Below are positions 35,483-44,449 of a stretch of 64,000 nt of DNA, piece after piece. The position numbers were made by a program, and so were the translations under genes. Within the stretch, counting starts at the first letter, position 1. Each line of letters starts with the position of its first letter. Origin of the DNA: Pseudomonas brassicacearum (GTDB lineage: Bacteria; Pseudomonadota; Gammaproteobacteria; Pseudomonadales; Pseudomonadaceae); contig NZ_MOBJ01000007.1 in assembly GCF_003732225.1 (NCBI RefSeq), forward strand, positions 267,408 through 331,407, in the 5' to 3' direction. A model generated the notes under the pieces. The model was not told the DNA's origin, searched no databases, and worked only from the letters and a program-made list of their open reading frames with translations.

Positions 35483-37162
35483 ATGGGTCTTCAGCATCGT
35501 GACGGTACAGGGTTTCTATCCCAGCGCTCATCAGTAGACAGCGGTGGGTGGGTGCTTGTCATGATGCTTGCGCTCATTGTGCGGTTTTACGACATCAGCC
35601 TTCCCTATTTCTGGACTGATGAAGCGTTCTCGGCGCTGGTAGGGGTTCAGTCGCCGGAGCGTATCTGGTTTCACCTGGGGCATGACGTTCATCCGCCGCT
35701 GTATTTTTTAATTCTCCATGCCTGGATGTCTGTTTTTGGTGAGGGTGTGGTTGCGATTCGGGCTCTGAGCGCGCTCGCGGGTGTCGCGACAGTTGCGCTC
35801 GGTGTGTGGTTGATGCGATTGATCACCACGCCAAGGGTGGCCTTGTTGGCCGGGCTGTTTCTGGCCTTGCTGCCGATCTCTGTTCGCTACAGCCAGGAAG
35901 CCCGGATGTATACGCTGGAGGGGGTGTGGCTGCTGGGAGCAACTATCGCCCTGGTCTATTGGATCAAAAGCGCTCGTAACCGATACCTGGCAGGCTACGT
36001 TGTGCTCATGACGGCCGCCTTATACACACATTACCTGGCTGTTTTATGTTTGCTGTCTCATTGGTTATACCTCGTTGTCTTGCGCCTTCAGCGAGATGAA
36101 ACGCTTCATTACCTCTCACGGCCGATATGGTGGGCCGCTAATGTGGTCATTGTTGTTCTGTATATCCCTTGGTTGATCAGCCTGGGTAATGAGGTGTTTT
36201 TAAATACAGAGAAGTTAAAGACCGGAGGGGATATTTTCTGGATACCTGAATTGACGATTTACACGTTGCCTTCAGCGGTCTGGAAATTTTTAACGGTGAG
36301 GAATGGGTTGGAGTTTGCAGGCCCGCTTTATGTAATGCTTCCAGCGCTGGTGCTGGCATCGGTGGTGTGGGTCGGGCTCAAGGCAAGAAGCAGGTTGAAA
36401 CTTGAGTTATTGCTGATGATCTATGTGCTGTTGCCAGTGTTGATTGTTTTTATGGTGTCGTTCGGTTTTCCCATATTTGTCGAACGGTACATGGCATTTG
36501 CAGCGCTTGGCTTGCCGATGATTGCAGCATTGGCAATAAGCCGGATTGCCCGTCGCACGCGTGCCTTGGCGTGGGTGTCTGTCCTGTTGATGGTCGGGGT
36601 TCAACTCATGGGGCTGAATACTATCTATAAACAACAAGATGATCTGGATGATCCACGTAATGAATCCATGTACCCGCTTGACAATATTGTGTCGCGTATC
36701 AATGAGAGCTCTGTCGCTGGCGATAACATCATTGTGGATGGCGCGTACTGGTATTACAGCGTTGCTTACTACAATCGCTCCGACATTCAACCAAGGTTGT
36801 ATCAGGCGCCCTGGGATAACAGCACGGATAACCGACCCAACGGCTATGGCGCGTCCACGTTGATTTACCAGGATCGGGATAAAGTCTTTCTCGACAACCT
36901 TGTCAGCGTATCGCCAGACACCAAGCGAGTGTGGTGGGTGACATCGACTCGCCTGGCGGATGATGAAAACCATTTTCCAGGCAATTGGCAGTGCGTGTTC
37001 GCGCAAGGCGTGGGGGACATGGAGCTTCGACTCTATATGACCAGCACCTCTGCCGGCCAAACCACCGGCGGCTGTTCTACCCAGCCACCGGATGGTCACG
37101 AGTACGCGTTACACGGCATTGGCCTCAAAGCTGTCAGCCCGCGCCATCTGCCACATCCGTGA
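35483..37162 (+). CDS. GT39-like membrane glycosyltransferase, copy b
   Basis: A 559-residue paralog of the previous gene (WTDEAFSALVGVQSPERIWF, HDVHPPLYFLILHAWMSVFG, LPISVRYSQEARMYTLEGVW). I chose ATG 35483; an in-frame GTG at 35435 would add 16 residues. Copy a and copy b share the DE loop, the VHPPLY motif and overall length and look like a tandem duplication. The last ~17 codons are odd: from about 37109 the DNA is the antisense of a glutamate-synthase 3' end (see the direct repeat), so the C-terminal tail was not inherited with the rest of the gene. A perfect 20-base inverted repeat follows downstream. Confidence 0.8.
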   Translation: MGLQHRDGTGFLSQRSSVDSGGWVLVMMLALIVRFYDISLPYFWTDEAFSALVGVQSPERIWFHLGHDVHPPLYFLILHAWMSVFGEGVVAIRALSALAGVATVALGVWLMRLITTPRVALLAGLFLALLPISVRYSQEARMYTLEGVWLLGATIALVYWIKSARNRYLAGYVVLMTAALYTHYLAVLCLLSHWLYLVVLRLQRDETLHYLSRPIWWAANVVIVVLYIPWLISLGNEVFLNTEKLKTGGDIFWIPELTIYTLPSAVWKFLTVRNGLEFAGPLYVMLPALVLASVVWVGLKARSRLKLELLLMIYVLLPVLIVFMVSFGFPIFVERYMAFAALGLPMIAALAISRIARRTRALAWVSVLLMVGVQLMGLNTIYKQQDDLDDPRNESMYPLDNIVSRINESSVAGDNIIVDGAYWYYSVAYYNRSDIQPRLYQAPWDNSTDNRPNGYGASTLIYQDRDKVFLDNLVSVSPDTKRVWWVTSTRLADDENHFPGNWQCVFAQGVGDMELRLYMTSTSAGQTTGGCSTQPPDGHEYALHGIGLKAVSPRHLPHP

Positions 37163-37185
37163 ATAGAACTCGCCATTCACGTCAC
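37109..37185 (-). pseudogene. Detached 3' end of an FMN-binding glutamate synthase gene
   Basis: Read on the minus strand, this piece encodes DVNGEFYSRMWQ then MARADSFEAN and a stop (AV plus TAA), the C-terminus of the intact gene at 40909. Bases 37137-37185 are identical to 40943-40991; the remaining ~28 bases towards the stop have diverged. It is embedded in the 3' end of the GT39-like copy b gene. Confidence 0.85.
37137..37185. repeat. 49-bp direct repeat, left copy
   Basis: Identical to 40943-40991 and in the same orientation. The two copies bracket 3.76 kb that carry the small GtrA-like gene and gtr module 2. Such repeats could allow loss of the module by recombination or be the trace of its arrival. 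Confidence 0.85.
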
Positions 37186-37233
37186 GCCTATTAGTCATTA
37201 CAACGCGCTCTTGAACACATGGGCGCGTATTTC

Positions 37234-37277
37234 TTTCGACCTGTCTACTGTCAGACTTGACAGTAGACAGGTCGAAA
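37234..37277. terminator. Perfect 20-bp inverted repeat with 4-base loop
   Basis: Arms TTTCGACCTGTCTACTGTCA (37234-37253) and its exact reverse complement (37258-37277) with loop GACT. It lies after gtr module 1 and just inside the left direct repeat. No T-run follows the second arm beyond the arm itself. Part of an arm, TGACAGTAGAC, recurs at 37821-37831. It may end transcription or be a recombination trace. Confidence 0.6.
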
Positions 37278-37353
37278 ACGGCCGATTAGTGTCAGGCTTC
37301 ATATCAGGGGCCATGTTCGTTAATAGAACGCCACTGCATCGTTCAACGAAAAA

Positions 37354-37752
37354 ATGGAATCGTCACCCATGAGCATGAAGTTAATAGTCGGCGACTTTTT
37401 CAAGTGTTTAACCACTGCACTTTTTTTCGTGTTGATCTACGGAGCCTCTTTTTCGCTGTTGTACTGGTTTTTGGGTTTGAATCAAGCCTTGAGTCATTTC
37501 GCTGCTTTCTGCGTGGTCATGACTTTTTGCCAGTGGCTCAATGTGCAGCACAGCGACAGCGACAGCGACAGCTCCAGTGACGCTCTCTATTTGCTGGTGA
37601 CCAGTATCCTGGCGGGCGTGAGCCTGAGCATAAGTATTGTTGCCGATTTCAGCGGTCTATCAGGTTGGGCATCTTTACTCATCGGTTGCACCTGCGGGGT
37701 GATCGGCGCTGTCGTGTATTCCGGCACATTCTTTCGCAACCCGGGGGCATGA
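37354..37752 (+). CDS. Divergent GtrA-like membrane protein
   Basis: A 132-residue protein with four hydrophobic segments (TTALFFVLIYGASFSLLYWF, FAAFCVVMTFCQWL, LYLLVTSILAGVSLSISIVA, ASLLIGCTCGVIGAVVY). The stretch LNQALSHFAAFCV closely matches [13 protein letters not shown] of the GtrA at 37895, and the helix spacing is the same, so I read it as a far-diverged GtrA relative. It lacks the conserved aromatic-basic loop (YTF...RRYLLF); in its place is an acidic run SDSDSDSSSD encoded by a short AGCGAC repeat. No start has a strong SD; ATGs at 37369 and 37375 are alternatives. It lies alone between the inverted repeat and GtrA 2. It could be a partner of the module or a decaying copy. Confidence 0.6.
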   Translation: MESSPMSMKLIVGDFFKCLTTALFFVLIYGASFSLLYWFLGLNQALSHFAAFCVVMTFCQWLNVQHSDSDSDSSSDALYLLVTSILAGVSLSISIVADFSGLSGWASLLIGCTCGVIGAVVYSGTFFRNPGA

Positions 37753-37894
37753 ACCTTCCAGGTCAAATGACCTGACTGTCGGCTACCGTCTGTCTGATAT
37801 CTGTCGGTACCTGTTATTTCTGACAGTAGACGGATTCCGGATGGGGGGCCTAGCTTCAACAACGTCTGACAAGCCAACATTGGAAGGAGCTGGC

Positions 37895-38269
37895 ATGAAG
37901 ACTTTATGGAAGGGGTTTTCAAGCTACACAGTGGTTGGGGTGGCCAATGCCTTGATTCATTGGCAGATATTTTTCGTGCTGACGACGGCTGCTGAACTCA
38001 ATCAGGCTATCAGCAATTTCTCGGCCTTCTGTGTCGCCGCATCCTTTTCCTTTTATGTGAATGCGCTCTATACCTTCGATGCCAAGGTGTCGGTGAGACG
38101 GTATCTGCTCTTTATTGGTTTCATGGGGGTGTTGAGTCTAGGTGTGGGGATGGTGGGAGACCGATGGAGAATTCACGGTCTGGTGACGGTATTGGTGTTC
38201 TCACTGTTGAGCCTGGTGTGTGGCTTTTTCTATTCGAAATTCGTGGTGTTTCGCGGGTGTGAATCATGA
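37895..38269 (+). CDS. GtrA family flippase-like protein, module 2
   Basis: A 124-residue protein with four membrane segments, paralog of the one at 30926. Shared motifs are [49 protein letters not shown] and [19 protein letters not shown] 37895 is fixed by a strong SD (AAGGAG, five bases away). The stop overlaps the GtrB start by four bases (ATGA). It opens the second gtr operon inside the direct-repeat-flanked segment. Confidence 0.88.
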   Translation: MKTLWKGFSSYTVVGVANALIHWQIFFVLTTAAELNQAISNFSAFCVAASFSFYVNALYTFDAKVSVRRYLLFIGFMGVLSLGVGMVGDRWRIHGLVTVLVFSLLSLVCGFFYSKFVVFRGCES

Positions 38270-39234
38270 AAGTCTCTCTGGTGGTTCCGGTCTTCAATGA
38301 GGAACAAGCCATAGGACCGTTTTATCAAGCCATCAGGCACAGCGTGGTACTGCGAGCGCACCAGATCGAGATCGTTTTTATCAACGATGGCAGCACCGAC
38401 AGAACCGCAGAACTCGCCCAGGCCATAGCGTTGGTCGATAGCAACGTTGTAGTGATCAACTTCTCCCGCAACTTCGGTAAAGAACCTGCGTTGTTCGCGG
38501 GGCTGGAATACGCCAGTGGCGATGCGGTGATTCCCATGGACGTGGACCTGCAAGATCCGATCGAAGTCATTCCACGGTTGATCCACGAGTGGCAAACCGG
38601 TGCGGACGTGGTCTTGGCAAAACGACACGACCGTATGACTGACAGCTACCTCAAACGCAACTGCGCGTCGATGTTCTACCACCTGCTCAACCGCATCGCT
38701 TACACCCACATTGAAGAAAACGTCGGCGACTTCCGCCTGATGGACCGCAAGGTGGTGGACGTGATCAAAGCCTTGCCCGAACAGCAATTGTTCATGAAAG
38801 GCGTATTGTCGTGGGCAGGGTTCAACACGGTGATCATCGAATACGACCGTGCTCCTCGTGTCGCTGGCAGGAGTAAGTTCAATGGCTGGAAGTTGTGGAA
38901 TTTGGCGCTGGAGGGGATTACGTCTTTCAGCACGGTGCCGCTGCGATTGTGGACCTATATCGGTGGTGGCATTTCATTACTGGCACTTTTGTATGCGGGG
39001 TACATGGTGCTGGAGAAGATTTTTTTCGGTAATGCAGTGCCGGGTTATCCGTCGCTGATGACCGCGATTTTGTTTTTGGGTGGGGTGCAGCTGGTCGGTA
39101 TCGGGATATTGGGGGAGTATATAGGGCGGATTTATATTGAGGCCAAACGTCGGCCAAGGTATGTGGTTAAAGACGTTGTGGCTAAAAGTGTGAGTCATTC
39201 AGAATTTTTGGATCGTAGGATTAAAAATGTTTGA
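38266..39234 (+). CDS. GtrB-like bactoprenol glycosyltransferase, module 2
   Basis: A 322-residue GT2-family enzyme highly similar to the one at 31303 through the catalytic domain ([64 protein letters not shown]) and both C-terminal membrane segments. Differences gather at the extreme C-terminus (ISHSEFL-like tail [14 protein letters not shown]). It would charge undecaprenyl phosphate with a sugar for the transferase encoded next. Start ATG overlaps the GtrA stop; its own stop overlaps the next start by eight bases. Confidence 0.9.
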   Translation: MKVSLVVPVFNEEQAIGPFYQAIRHSVVLRAHQIEIVFINDGSTDRTAELAQAIALVDSNVVVINFSRNFGKEPALFAGLEYASGDAVIPMDVDLQDPIEVIPRLIHEWQTGADVVLAKRHDRMTDSYLKRNCASMFYHLLNRIAYTHIEENVGDFRLMDRKVVDVIKALPEQQLFMKGVLSWAGFNTVIIEYDRAPRVAGRSKFNGWKLWNLALEGITSFSTVPLRLWTYIGGGISLLALLYAGYMVLEKIFFGNAVPGYPSLMTAILFLGGVQLVGIGILGEYIGRIYIEAKRRPRYVVKDVVAKSVSHSEFLDRRIKNV

Positions 39235-40729
39235 GGGTATTTTGAGTCGGCCGTGGGCTCGCGGGGAGGTCTATGTTTTTTTTCAAGTGATGACGTTTTT
39301 GTATGTTTTTCCGATAGTGTATGCGGACTATATGTACATTGATGACCATTGGAGGGCGGTACTGGGGCTCAAGGGATGGACTGAAGACGGTCGACCGCTT
39401 GTCGAACTGTTTTATACCGTTATGACGTTTTCTCTGTCTGTTACTAATGTTTTTCCGCTGCCTTTGCTAATTGCCACAATAGCCATATCATTAGCGCTGA
39501 CAAAACTGACCGAGCATTATTTTTCAGTCGTAGGGCTGGTGGGATGCTTGGTTGTGCTGCCCTTGTGGTACAGCCCATTTTTTCTTCAAAATCTTTCTTA
39601 TCAGTATGACGGACCCACAATGGTGCTTGGGATTGTTGCCGTCATATATGCGATCACCTACAAAAATATATCAGGGTGGTGGCTGATCATACTCCCTGCT
39701 GTATTAATTGCAGTGGCGCTTTCTTTTTATCAAGTGTGTTTGAATGTCTTCGTGGGACTATCCTGTATTGATGTTTACAGATGTATTAATTCGGGAGCCT
39801 CTTCAAGAGCCATTGTGCGGGCTGGTATATTGAGAGTGGCTCAATTAACGGGGGGGCTCAGTATTTATTGTATGACCTCCTATCAGCTTATCAGTGGTGA
39901 TCGGCAGGGCTTTATTAGTCTGAACAGTGCCGGAATGATGGAAGTCATCGAGCGAATTTCGACGGTGACTGAAAATGTTTTTCTTTTGTTTAATTCGGGT
40001 AATTCCTGGCTTTTTTTGATACTCGCGGTCATGGCATCTATTAGTTTTTTACTAACAGGTTATGAGCGTGTTTTGAGAAAAGAGGGTATGTTGGAAAAGT
40101 CGACGGTCCTCGTGATTTTTCTGTTGACGATGATTGTCTCTATATTGGCAGTTTATGGTATTGATCTTTTTGTGAGTGTTTCTTATTCGGGGGCTCGAAA
40201 TCTTTTGGGGTTTTCGTCGCTATTGGTTTTTATGCTTTTGTTGAATGCTCAGTTGTTAGTGAGGATACATCGGCATTTGGGGCTTTTTCTTGTGGTCCCT
40301 TTGTTTTTTATGTTGACTTTTTCTTATGCTTACGGTCGCGTCATGATCGCGAAAAAGGAGTTTGAATATACAGTTGTGCATAGTTTGAACTATGACGTTG
40401 TCTCACGTGAGGAACTTCGGAGGCTTGAAAAAATCTGGTTAGTGGTCGATAGCACCTATGATTGGATTCCTGGTGCGAGTAGAACATTAAAAGCGTCTCC
40501 TGCCATCTCTTATATTCTTGCTCTCGATTTTTTAGTTCTGCCCGAGACCATGCGAACGGCAGGATTAACCAATGTACTAAGGATGGATAATTATCAAGGT
40601 GATTTTTCAGGGTGTGGTGCGTGCAAGTTGGTTGTAAGTAGCAGGTACTATTATATTTATACTTCGGAAGAAAACGGGTATGTCGTAATGAAAAGATGGA
40701 CTGCTGCGAAAGACTTTGATCGTAGGTGA
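39227..40729 (+). CDS. GtrII-like membrane glucosyltransferase, module 2
   Basis: A 500-residue multi-pass protein, the counterpart of the gene at 32285. Shared signatures are [20 protein letters not shown] (acidic pair in the first loop), [19 protein letters not shown] and [20 protein letters not shown]; most of the rest is divergent. It is visibly AT-rich (many TTTT and TAT runs), more than any other gene in the window, suggesting acquisition from elsewhere. It is the last gene of module 2; the next gene is convergent. Substrate specificity cannot be read from sequence. Confidence 0.82.
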   Translation: MFEGILSRPWARGEVYVFFQVMTFLYVFPIVYADYMYIDDHWRAVLGLKGWTEDGRPLVELFYTVMTFSLSVTNVFPLPLLIATIAISLALTKLTEHYFSVVGLVGCLVVLPLWYSPFFLQNLSYQYDGPTMVLGIVAVIYAITYKNISGWWLIILPAVLIAVALSFYQVCLNVFVGLSCIDVYRCINSGASSRAIVRAGILRVAQLTGGLSIYCMTSYQLISGDRQGFISLNSAGMMEVIERISTVTENVFLLFNSGNSWLFLILAVMASISFLLTGYERVLRKEGMLEKSTVLVIFLLTMIVSILAVYGIDLFVSVSYSGARNLLGFSSLLVFMLLLNAQLLVRIHRHLGLFLVVPLFFMLTFSYAYGRVMIAKKEFEYTVVHSLNYDVVSREELRRLEKIWLVVDSTYDWIPGASRTLKASPAISYILALDFLVLPETMRTAGLTNVLRMDNYQGDFSGCGACKLVVSSRYYYIYTSEENGYVVMKRWTAAKDFDRR

Positions 40730-40908
40730 CTGCTTGCTAGCCCGACGTAGTATCCCGAGATGACCAGCAATGCCTCGCTCTAGCCCGATGAAGATTTGGA
40801 TGGGGAATGTATTCGGGTTGGATGAAGGCCCTGGCAAACACTTAGAGTCTGGTGCTCTTCGTTGAGCTGGCCGCCAACCTCCCGATGAGGCTGGCGTAAA
40901 AGCTATCT

Positions 40909-42525
40909 TCAGGCCGCCACCTCATTCGCCTCAAAACTATCCGCCCGCGCCATCTGCCACATCCGTGAATAGAACTCGCCATTCACGTCACCCGTCAGCA
41001 ATTCGCCGGGTTTGAGGAACACATGCAGTTGGGAAAACAGTTTGATCTCGGTGGCCGACATGCGTCGTACCAGGTGCTTGGCCGACAGCTGCGATGGGTG
41101 TTCGAGGCCGGCAGCGGCGAGCATTTCGGCCAGGGCCTTGAGGGTGCTGCGGTGGAAGTTGAAGACGCGCTGAGCCTTGTCCGGCACCACTAGCGCACGT
41201 TGGCGCAGGGTGTCCTGAGTGGCGACGCCGGTCGGGCACTTGTTGGTGTGGCAGCTTTGCGACTGGATGCAGCCGATGGCGAACATGAAGCCACGGGCCG
41301 AGTTGGCCCAGTCGGCACCAATCGCCAGGACGCTGGCGATGTCGAAGGCACTGACGATTTTGCCGCTGGCGCCGAGTTTGATCTTGTCCCGCAGGTTCAG
41401 GCCCACGAGGGTGTTGTGCACGAACAGCAGGCCTTCGCGCATTGGCACGCCGATGTGGTCGGTGAACTCCACTGGCGCAGCGCCGGTGCCGCCTTCCTTG
41501 CCATCGACCACGATGAAGTCCGGCAGGATGCCGGTTTCCAGCATGGCCTTGGCAATGCCCATGAACTCCCACGGGTGGCCGAGGCAGAACTTGAAGCCCA
41601 CCGGTTTGCCGCCGGACAGTTCACGCAGTTGCTTGATGAAGTGCATCATTTCGATCGGTGTGGAAAACGCGCTGTGGCGTGAAGGCGACACGCAGTCCTG
41701 GCCCATCGGAACGCCACGCGTGTCGGCAATTTCCTGGGTCACTTTGTGCTTGGGCAGGATGCCGCCATGGCCGGGTTTGGCGCCCTGGCTCATTTTGATT
41801 TCGATCATCCGCACTTGCGGATCCTGGGCCTGGGCGGCAAAGCGTTCCGGGTCGAAGCGTCCGTCGGCGGTGCGGCAGCCGAAGTAGCCGCTGCCCAGTT
41901 CCCAGGTCAGGTCGCCAGCGTGTTCGCGGTGGTAGGGGCTGATGCTGCCTTCGCCCGTGTCATGGGCGAAGTTGCCGAGTTTGGCGCCCTGGTTGAGGGC
42001 ACGGATTGCGTTGGCGCTCAGCGAACCAAAACTCATCGCCGAGATGTTGAACACTGAGGCCGAGTACGGTTTTGTACATTGCGGGCCGCCGACAATCACT
42101 CGAAAACCGCTCGGGTCGCTCACAGGTGCCGGGCGCATCGAATGGCCGATGAACTCGAAGCCCGACTGGTACACGTCGATCAGTGTGCCAAAGGGTTTGT
42201 CGGCGCTTTCGTTCTTGGCTCGCGAATAGACCAACGAACGCTGGGCTCGGGAGAAGGGCAGGGCGTCGCTGTCGGATTCGAGCAGGTATTGGCGGATTTC
42301 CGGGCGAATGCCTTCCACCAGATAACGGATATTGCCCAGGATCGGGTAGTTGCGGCGTACCGCGTGGGGGCTTTGCAGCAGGTCGAATATACCCAGCAGG
42401 CTCAGCAGGCCGGTGACGATGGAGATTGGCCAGAGCCAGTCGTATTCAAGAAAGGGCAGGCTGGCGAGGGTGAACATCACGCAGACGGCAAAGAAGGCGT
42501 AGCGGCTCAGGAGTGACAGGCTCAT
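40909..42525 (-). CDS. FMN-binding glutamate synthase family protein
   Basis: A 538-residue protein with the GltS FMN/synthase domain (PF01645-type) and two N-terminal membrane segments (YAFFAVCVMFTLASLPFL; WPISIVTGLLSLLGIFDLL). Domain landmarks are NISAMSFGSLSANAIRALNQ, HDTGEGSISPYH, IEIKMSQGAKPGHGG, VDGKEGGTGAAP, and the cysteine cluster CIQSQSCHTNKCPTG for a 3Fe-4S centre. It lacks the glutaminase domain of true GltB. The family's reaction is not established; it is often annotated simply as glutamate synthase-related. The 3' end carries the right copy of the 49-bp direct repeat. The gene is complete; its divergent duplicate end is at 37109-37185. Confidence 0.92.
   Translation of the reverse strand: MSLSLLSRYAFFAVCVMFTLASLPFLEYDWLWPISIVTGLLSLLGIFDLLQSPHAVRRNYPILGNIRYLVEGIRPEIRQYLLESDSDALPFSRAQRSLVYSRAKNESADKPFGTLIDVYQSGFEFIGHSMRPAPVSDPSGFRVIVGGPQCTKPYSASVFNISAMSFGSLSANAIRALNQGAKLGNFAHDTGEGSISPYHREHAGDLTWELGSGYFGCRTADGRFDPERFAAQAQDPQVRMIEIKMSQGAKPGHGGILPKHKVTQEIADTRGVPMGQDCVSPSRHSAFSTPIEMMHFIKQLRELSGGKPVGFKFCLGHPWEFMGIAKAMLETGILPDFIVVDGKEGGTGAAPVEFTDHIGVPMREGLLFVHNTLVGLNLRDKIKLGASGKIVSAFDIASVLAIGADWANSARGFMFAIGCIQSQSCHTNKCPTGVATQDTLRQRALVVPDKAQRVFNFHRSTLKALAEMLAAAGLEHPSQLSAKHLVRRMSATEIKLFSQLHVFLKPGELLTGDVNGEFYSRMWQMARADSFEANEVAA
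40943..40991. repeat. 49-bp direct repeat, right copy (inside glutamate synthase 3' end)
   Basis: Identical and in the same orientation as 37137-37185. This copy is part of an intact coding sequence (end of the gene at 40909-42525), so it is likely the original and the left copy the duplicate. Confidence 0.85.
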
Positions 42526-42566
42526 ACGGTTTCCTTGGGTTCGGACTCATTGATTACTGGATCGAT

Positions 42567-42698
42567 CCGTAGCAGCTGTCGAGCCTGCGAGGCTGCGTCC
42601 GGCCGCGAAGCGGTCGTAATTTCGGCAAACTGCGTACGCAGGATTTGCGAGGACTTCGTCCTCGAACGCAGCCTCGCAGGCTCGACAGCTGCTACGGG
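42567..42698. repeat. Inverted pair of class B repeats
   Basis: Arms CCGTAGCAGCTGTCGAGCCT and its reverse complement with inner palindrome CGAGGACTTCGTCCTCG. The right arm touches the end of the LuxR-type fragment (stop near 42692), so the repeat forms its 3' border. Confidence 0.8.
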
Positions 42699-42904
42699 GT
42701 TTGGGCCTGGAGAAATATCGAAAACAGCTCGGACTGGGATTTGATCCCCAGCTTGCTGTACATGTGTTTCTTATGGACTTTCACGGTTTCAACAGAGATG
42801 TCCAGCTTACGGGCGATTTCTTTACTGGTGCAACCGCTGAGCATCAAGCGCCCGACATCCAGCTCTCGGGACGTCAATTGTGCACCCTTGAGCTGTTTCA
42901 CCAA
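42692..42904 (-). pseudogene. C-terminal fragment of a LuxR-type regulator
   Basis: A 70-residue frame that holds a full LuxR-type helix-turn-helix: LTSRELDVGRLMLSGCTSKE, IARKLDISVETVKVHKKHMY and SKLGIKSQSELFSIFL. LuxR-family proteins usually have 200 or more residues with a sensing or receiver domain first; here it is missing. The frame stays open upstream to 42994 (HHSDRRIRLEALVKQL) but with no ATG start, then runs into a class C repeat at 42993. Only TTG 42904 or GTG 42901 could start it. I read it as the remnant of a regulator whose 5' part was lost, bordered by repeats on both sides. A stand-alone HTH protein like GerE is possible but less likely. Confidence 0.65.
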
Positions 42905-42992
42905 GGCTTCGAGGCGGATACGCCGGTCACTGTGGTGGGCCGATTGCTGCGGTGCATACTGGCGTACAGGGACTGGCCGGGCAAATATCCAG

Positions 42993-43064
42993 GATCAAAA
43001 GATCGCAGCCTGCGGCAGCTCCTACACCGATCCCCTGTAGGAGCTGCCGCAGGCTGCGATCTTT
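42993..43064. repeat. Class C repeat hairpin
   Basis: Arms AAAAGATCGCAGCCTGCGGC and its reverse complement, the same unit as at 29430-29503. It lies between the LuxR-type fragment and the end of the response regulator-kinase gene. Confidence 0.8.
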
Positions 43065-44449
43065 CAGGCTGCGGTTTTTGACTGTCGGATCGGCAGCTCC
43101 ACCCGAAAGGTGGTGCCCACCCCGAGTTCGCTGCGTACTGTAATGTCCCCACGGTGTTTTTTCACAATGCCGTAAGACAATGAGAGGCCTAATCCCGTCC
43201 CTTGGCCCACCGGTTTGGTGGTGAAGAAGGGGTCAAAAATTTTCTGCAGGCTTTCGGGGGCGATGCCTGAGCCGGTGTCCGCGACTTCGACCCAGACTCT
43301 TTCCCCGACAACCCCGTTACTCAGGGTGATAGTCCCGCGTTCGGGCCCCATGGCCTGTGCAGCGTTGACGATCAGGTTCATGACCACCTGATTGATCTGG
43401 GAGGGCAGGCACTCGATCTCGGGAAGCGGCTGATATTCCTTGATCACGTCGGCCTTGTACTTTAATTCGTTGGCGACAATGTTCAGCGTCGAATCAATGC
43501 CCACTTGCAGGTTGACCCACTGCCACTCCTGGCTGGTATCCACGCGGGAGAAGTCCTTCAGGTCCCTGACAATTTGCCCGACCCGGTTGATGCCGTCCTT
43601 GGATTCCCTGATCAGCAGCGGAATGTCTTCACGCAGAAAGTCCAGCTCCACCTGTTCACGAAGTGCCTTGAGGCGCCCGAGCAGTTCAACGGAGCCAATG
43701 GCTTCTTCGGCACTCTGATAGGCGTCGAGCATGTCCTGCAACTGCTTGAAGTAGCCATCCAGGCTGCCAAGGTTCGACGAAATGAAGCCGATGGGGTTGT
43801 TGATCTCATGGGCGACGCCGGCTGCCAGTTGCCCCAGGGAAGCGAGTTTTTCCGACTGGACCAACTGGCTTTCGAGTTGCTTGCGCTCGTCGATTTCCTG
43901 TTGCAGTTCCGCGGTGCGTTGCACCACAAGGTGCTCCAGATGATGCATCTGGACGGTGGCGCGCTCGGTCATGTCCCACTTGCTGGTCAAGGTGTTGGCC
44001 ATTTGCTGGACTTCGATGTTGTCGAAGGGTTTTTTCAGGATCAGCAGTCGGTCGTGGGCCTGCAAGCGATTGAGCAGTTCATCCCAGGAGTAGTCGGAAT
44101 ACGCGGTACAGACCACCACCTGCAGACGCGGATCGGCTTGCCATAAATGCTCGATGGTTTCGGCGCCATCCCAGCCCTGGGGCATGCGCATGTCGACGAA
44201 TGCCAGTGCATAGGGGCGATTGTCCTGTTGGGCCTGGACCAGTTTGCTCAAGCCTTCCTGGCCTGCATAGGCCGAATCCAGTTCGAAGCTGGCACTCGTT
44301 GCTTTGATTTGCGTGCCGAACAGCGCTGACTCCATCTCGTCCAGTTCACCGTGTTGTGGCGGCTCAGGTGTAAGGATCTTGCGAAAGTCGTCATGGATCG
44401 ACGGTGTGTCGTCGATCAGCAGGATGCGTCGGTTCGCTGACTCGCTCAT
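43064..44449 (-). CDS. Receiver-histidine kinase hybrid
   Basis: A 461-residue cytoplasmic protein. Residues 1-150 form a receiver domain ([20 protein letters not shown]; phospho-acceptor Asp86 in FVDMRMP; KKPFD at the end). A coiled coil follows (about 165-205), then a HisKA region with His214 in [12 protein letters not shown] and an ATPase domain with [10 protein letters not shown] (N box), [11 protein letters not shown] (G1), [16 protein letters not shown] (F and G2). All motifs look intact. It ends a five-gene run on this strand; its start overlaps the preceding kinase stop by four bases. Receivers at the N-termini of this protein and of the two GGDEF-EAL proteins share an unusual DD-x-x-SIHxDF signature, so they likely share a phosphodonor. 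What it regulates is unknown. Confidence 0.9.
   Translation of the reverse strand: MSESANRRILLIDDTPSIHDDFRKILTPEPPQHGELDEMESALFGTQIKATSASFELDSAYAGQEGLSKLVQAQQDNRPYALAFVDMRMPQGWDGAETIEHLWQADPRLQVVVCTAYSDYSWDELLNRLQAHDRLLILKKPFDNIEVQQMANTLTSKWDMTERATVQMHHLEHLVVQRTAELQQEIDERKQLESQLVQSEKLASLGQLAAGVAHEINNPIGFISSNLGSLDGYFKQLQDMLDAYQSAEEAIGSVELLGRLKALREQVELDFLREDIPLLIRESKDGINRVGQIVRDLKDFSRVDTSQEWQWVNLQVGIDSTLNIVANELKYKADVIKEYQPLPEIECLPSQINQVVMNLIVNAAQAMGPERGTITLSNGVVGERVWVEVADTGSGIAPESLQKIFDPFFTTKPVGQGTGLGLSLSYGIVKKHRGDITVRSELGVGTTFRVELPIRQSKTAA

Noticed and set aside
37560..37590. CRISPR-like or larger tandem array at the AGCGAC repeat
   Set aside because: It is a run of only a few hexamers inside a coding frame, with no spacers.
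37137..40991. Classical genomic island with integrase
   Set aside because: No integrase, transposase or tRNA gene lies between or beside the repeats, so a full island is not supported; only direct repeats at a gene end are seen.
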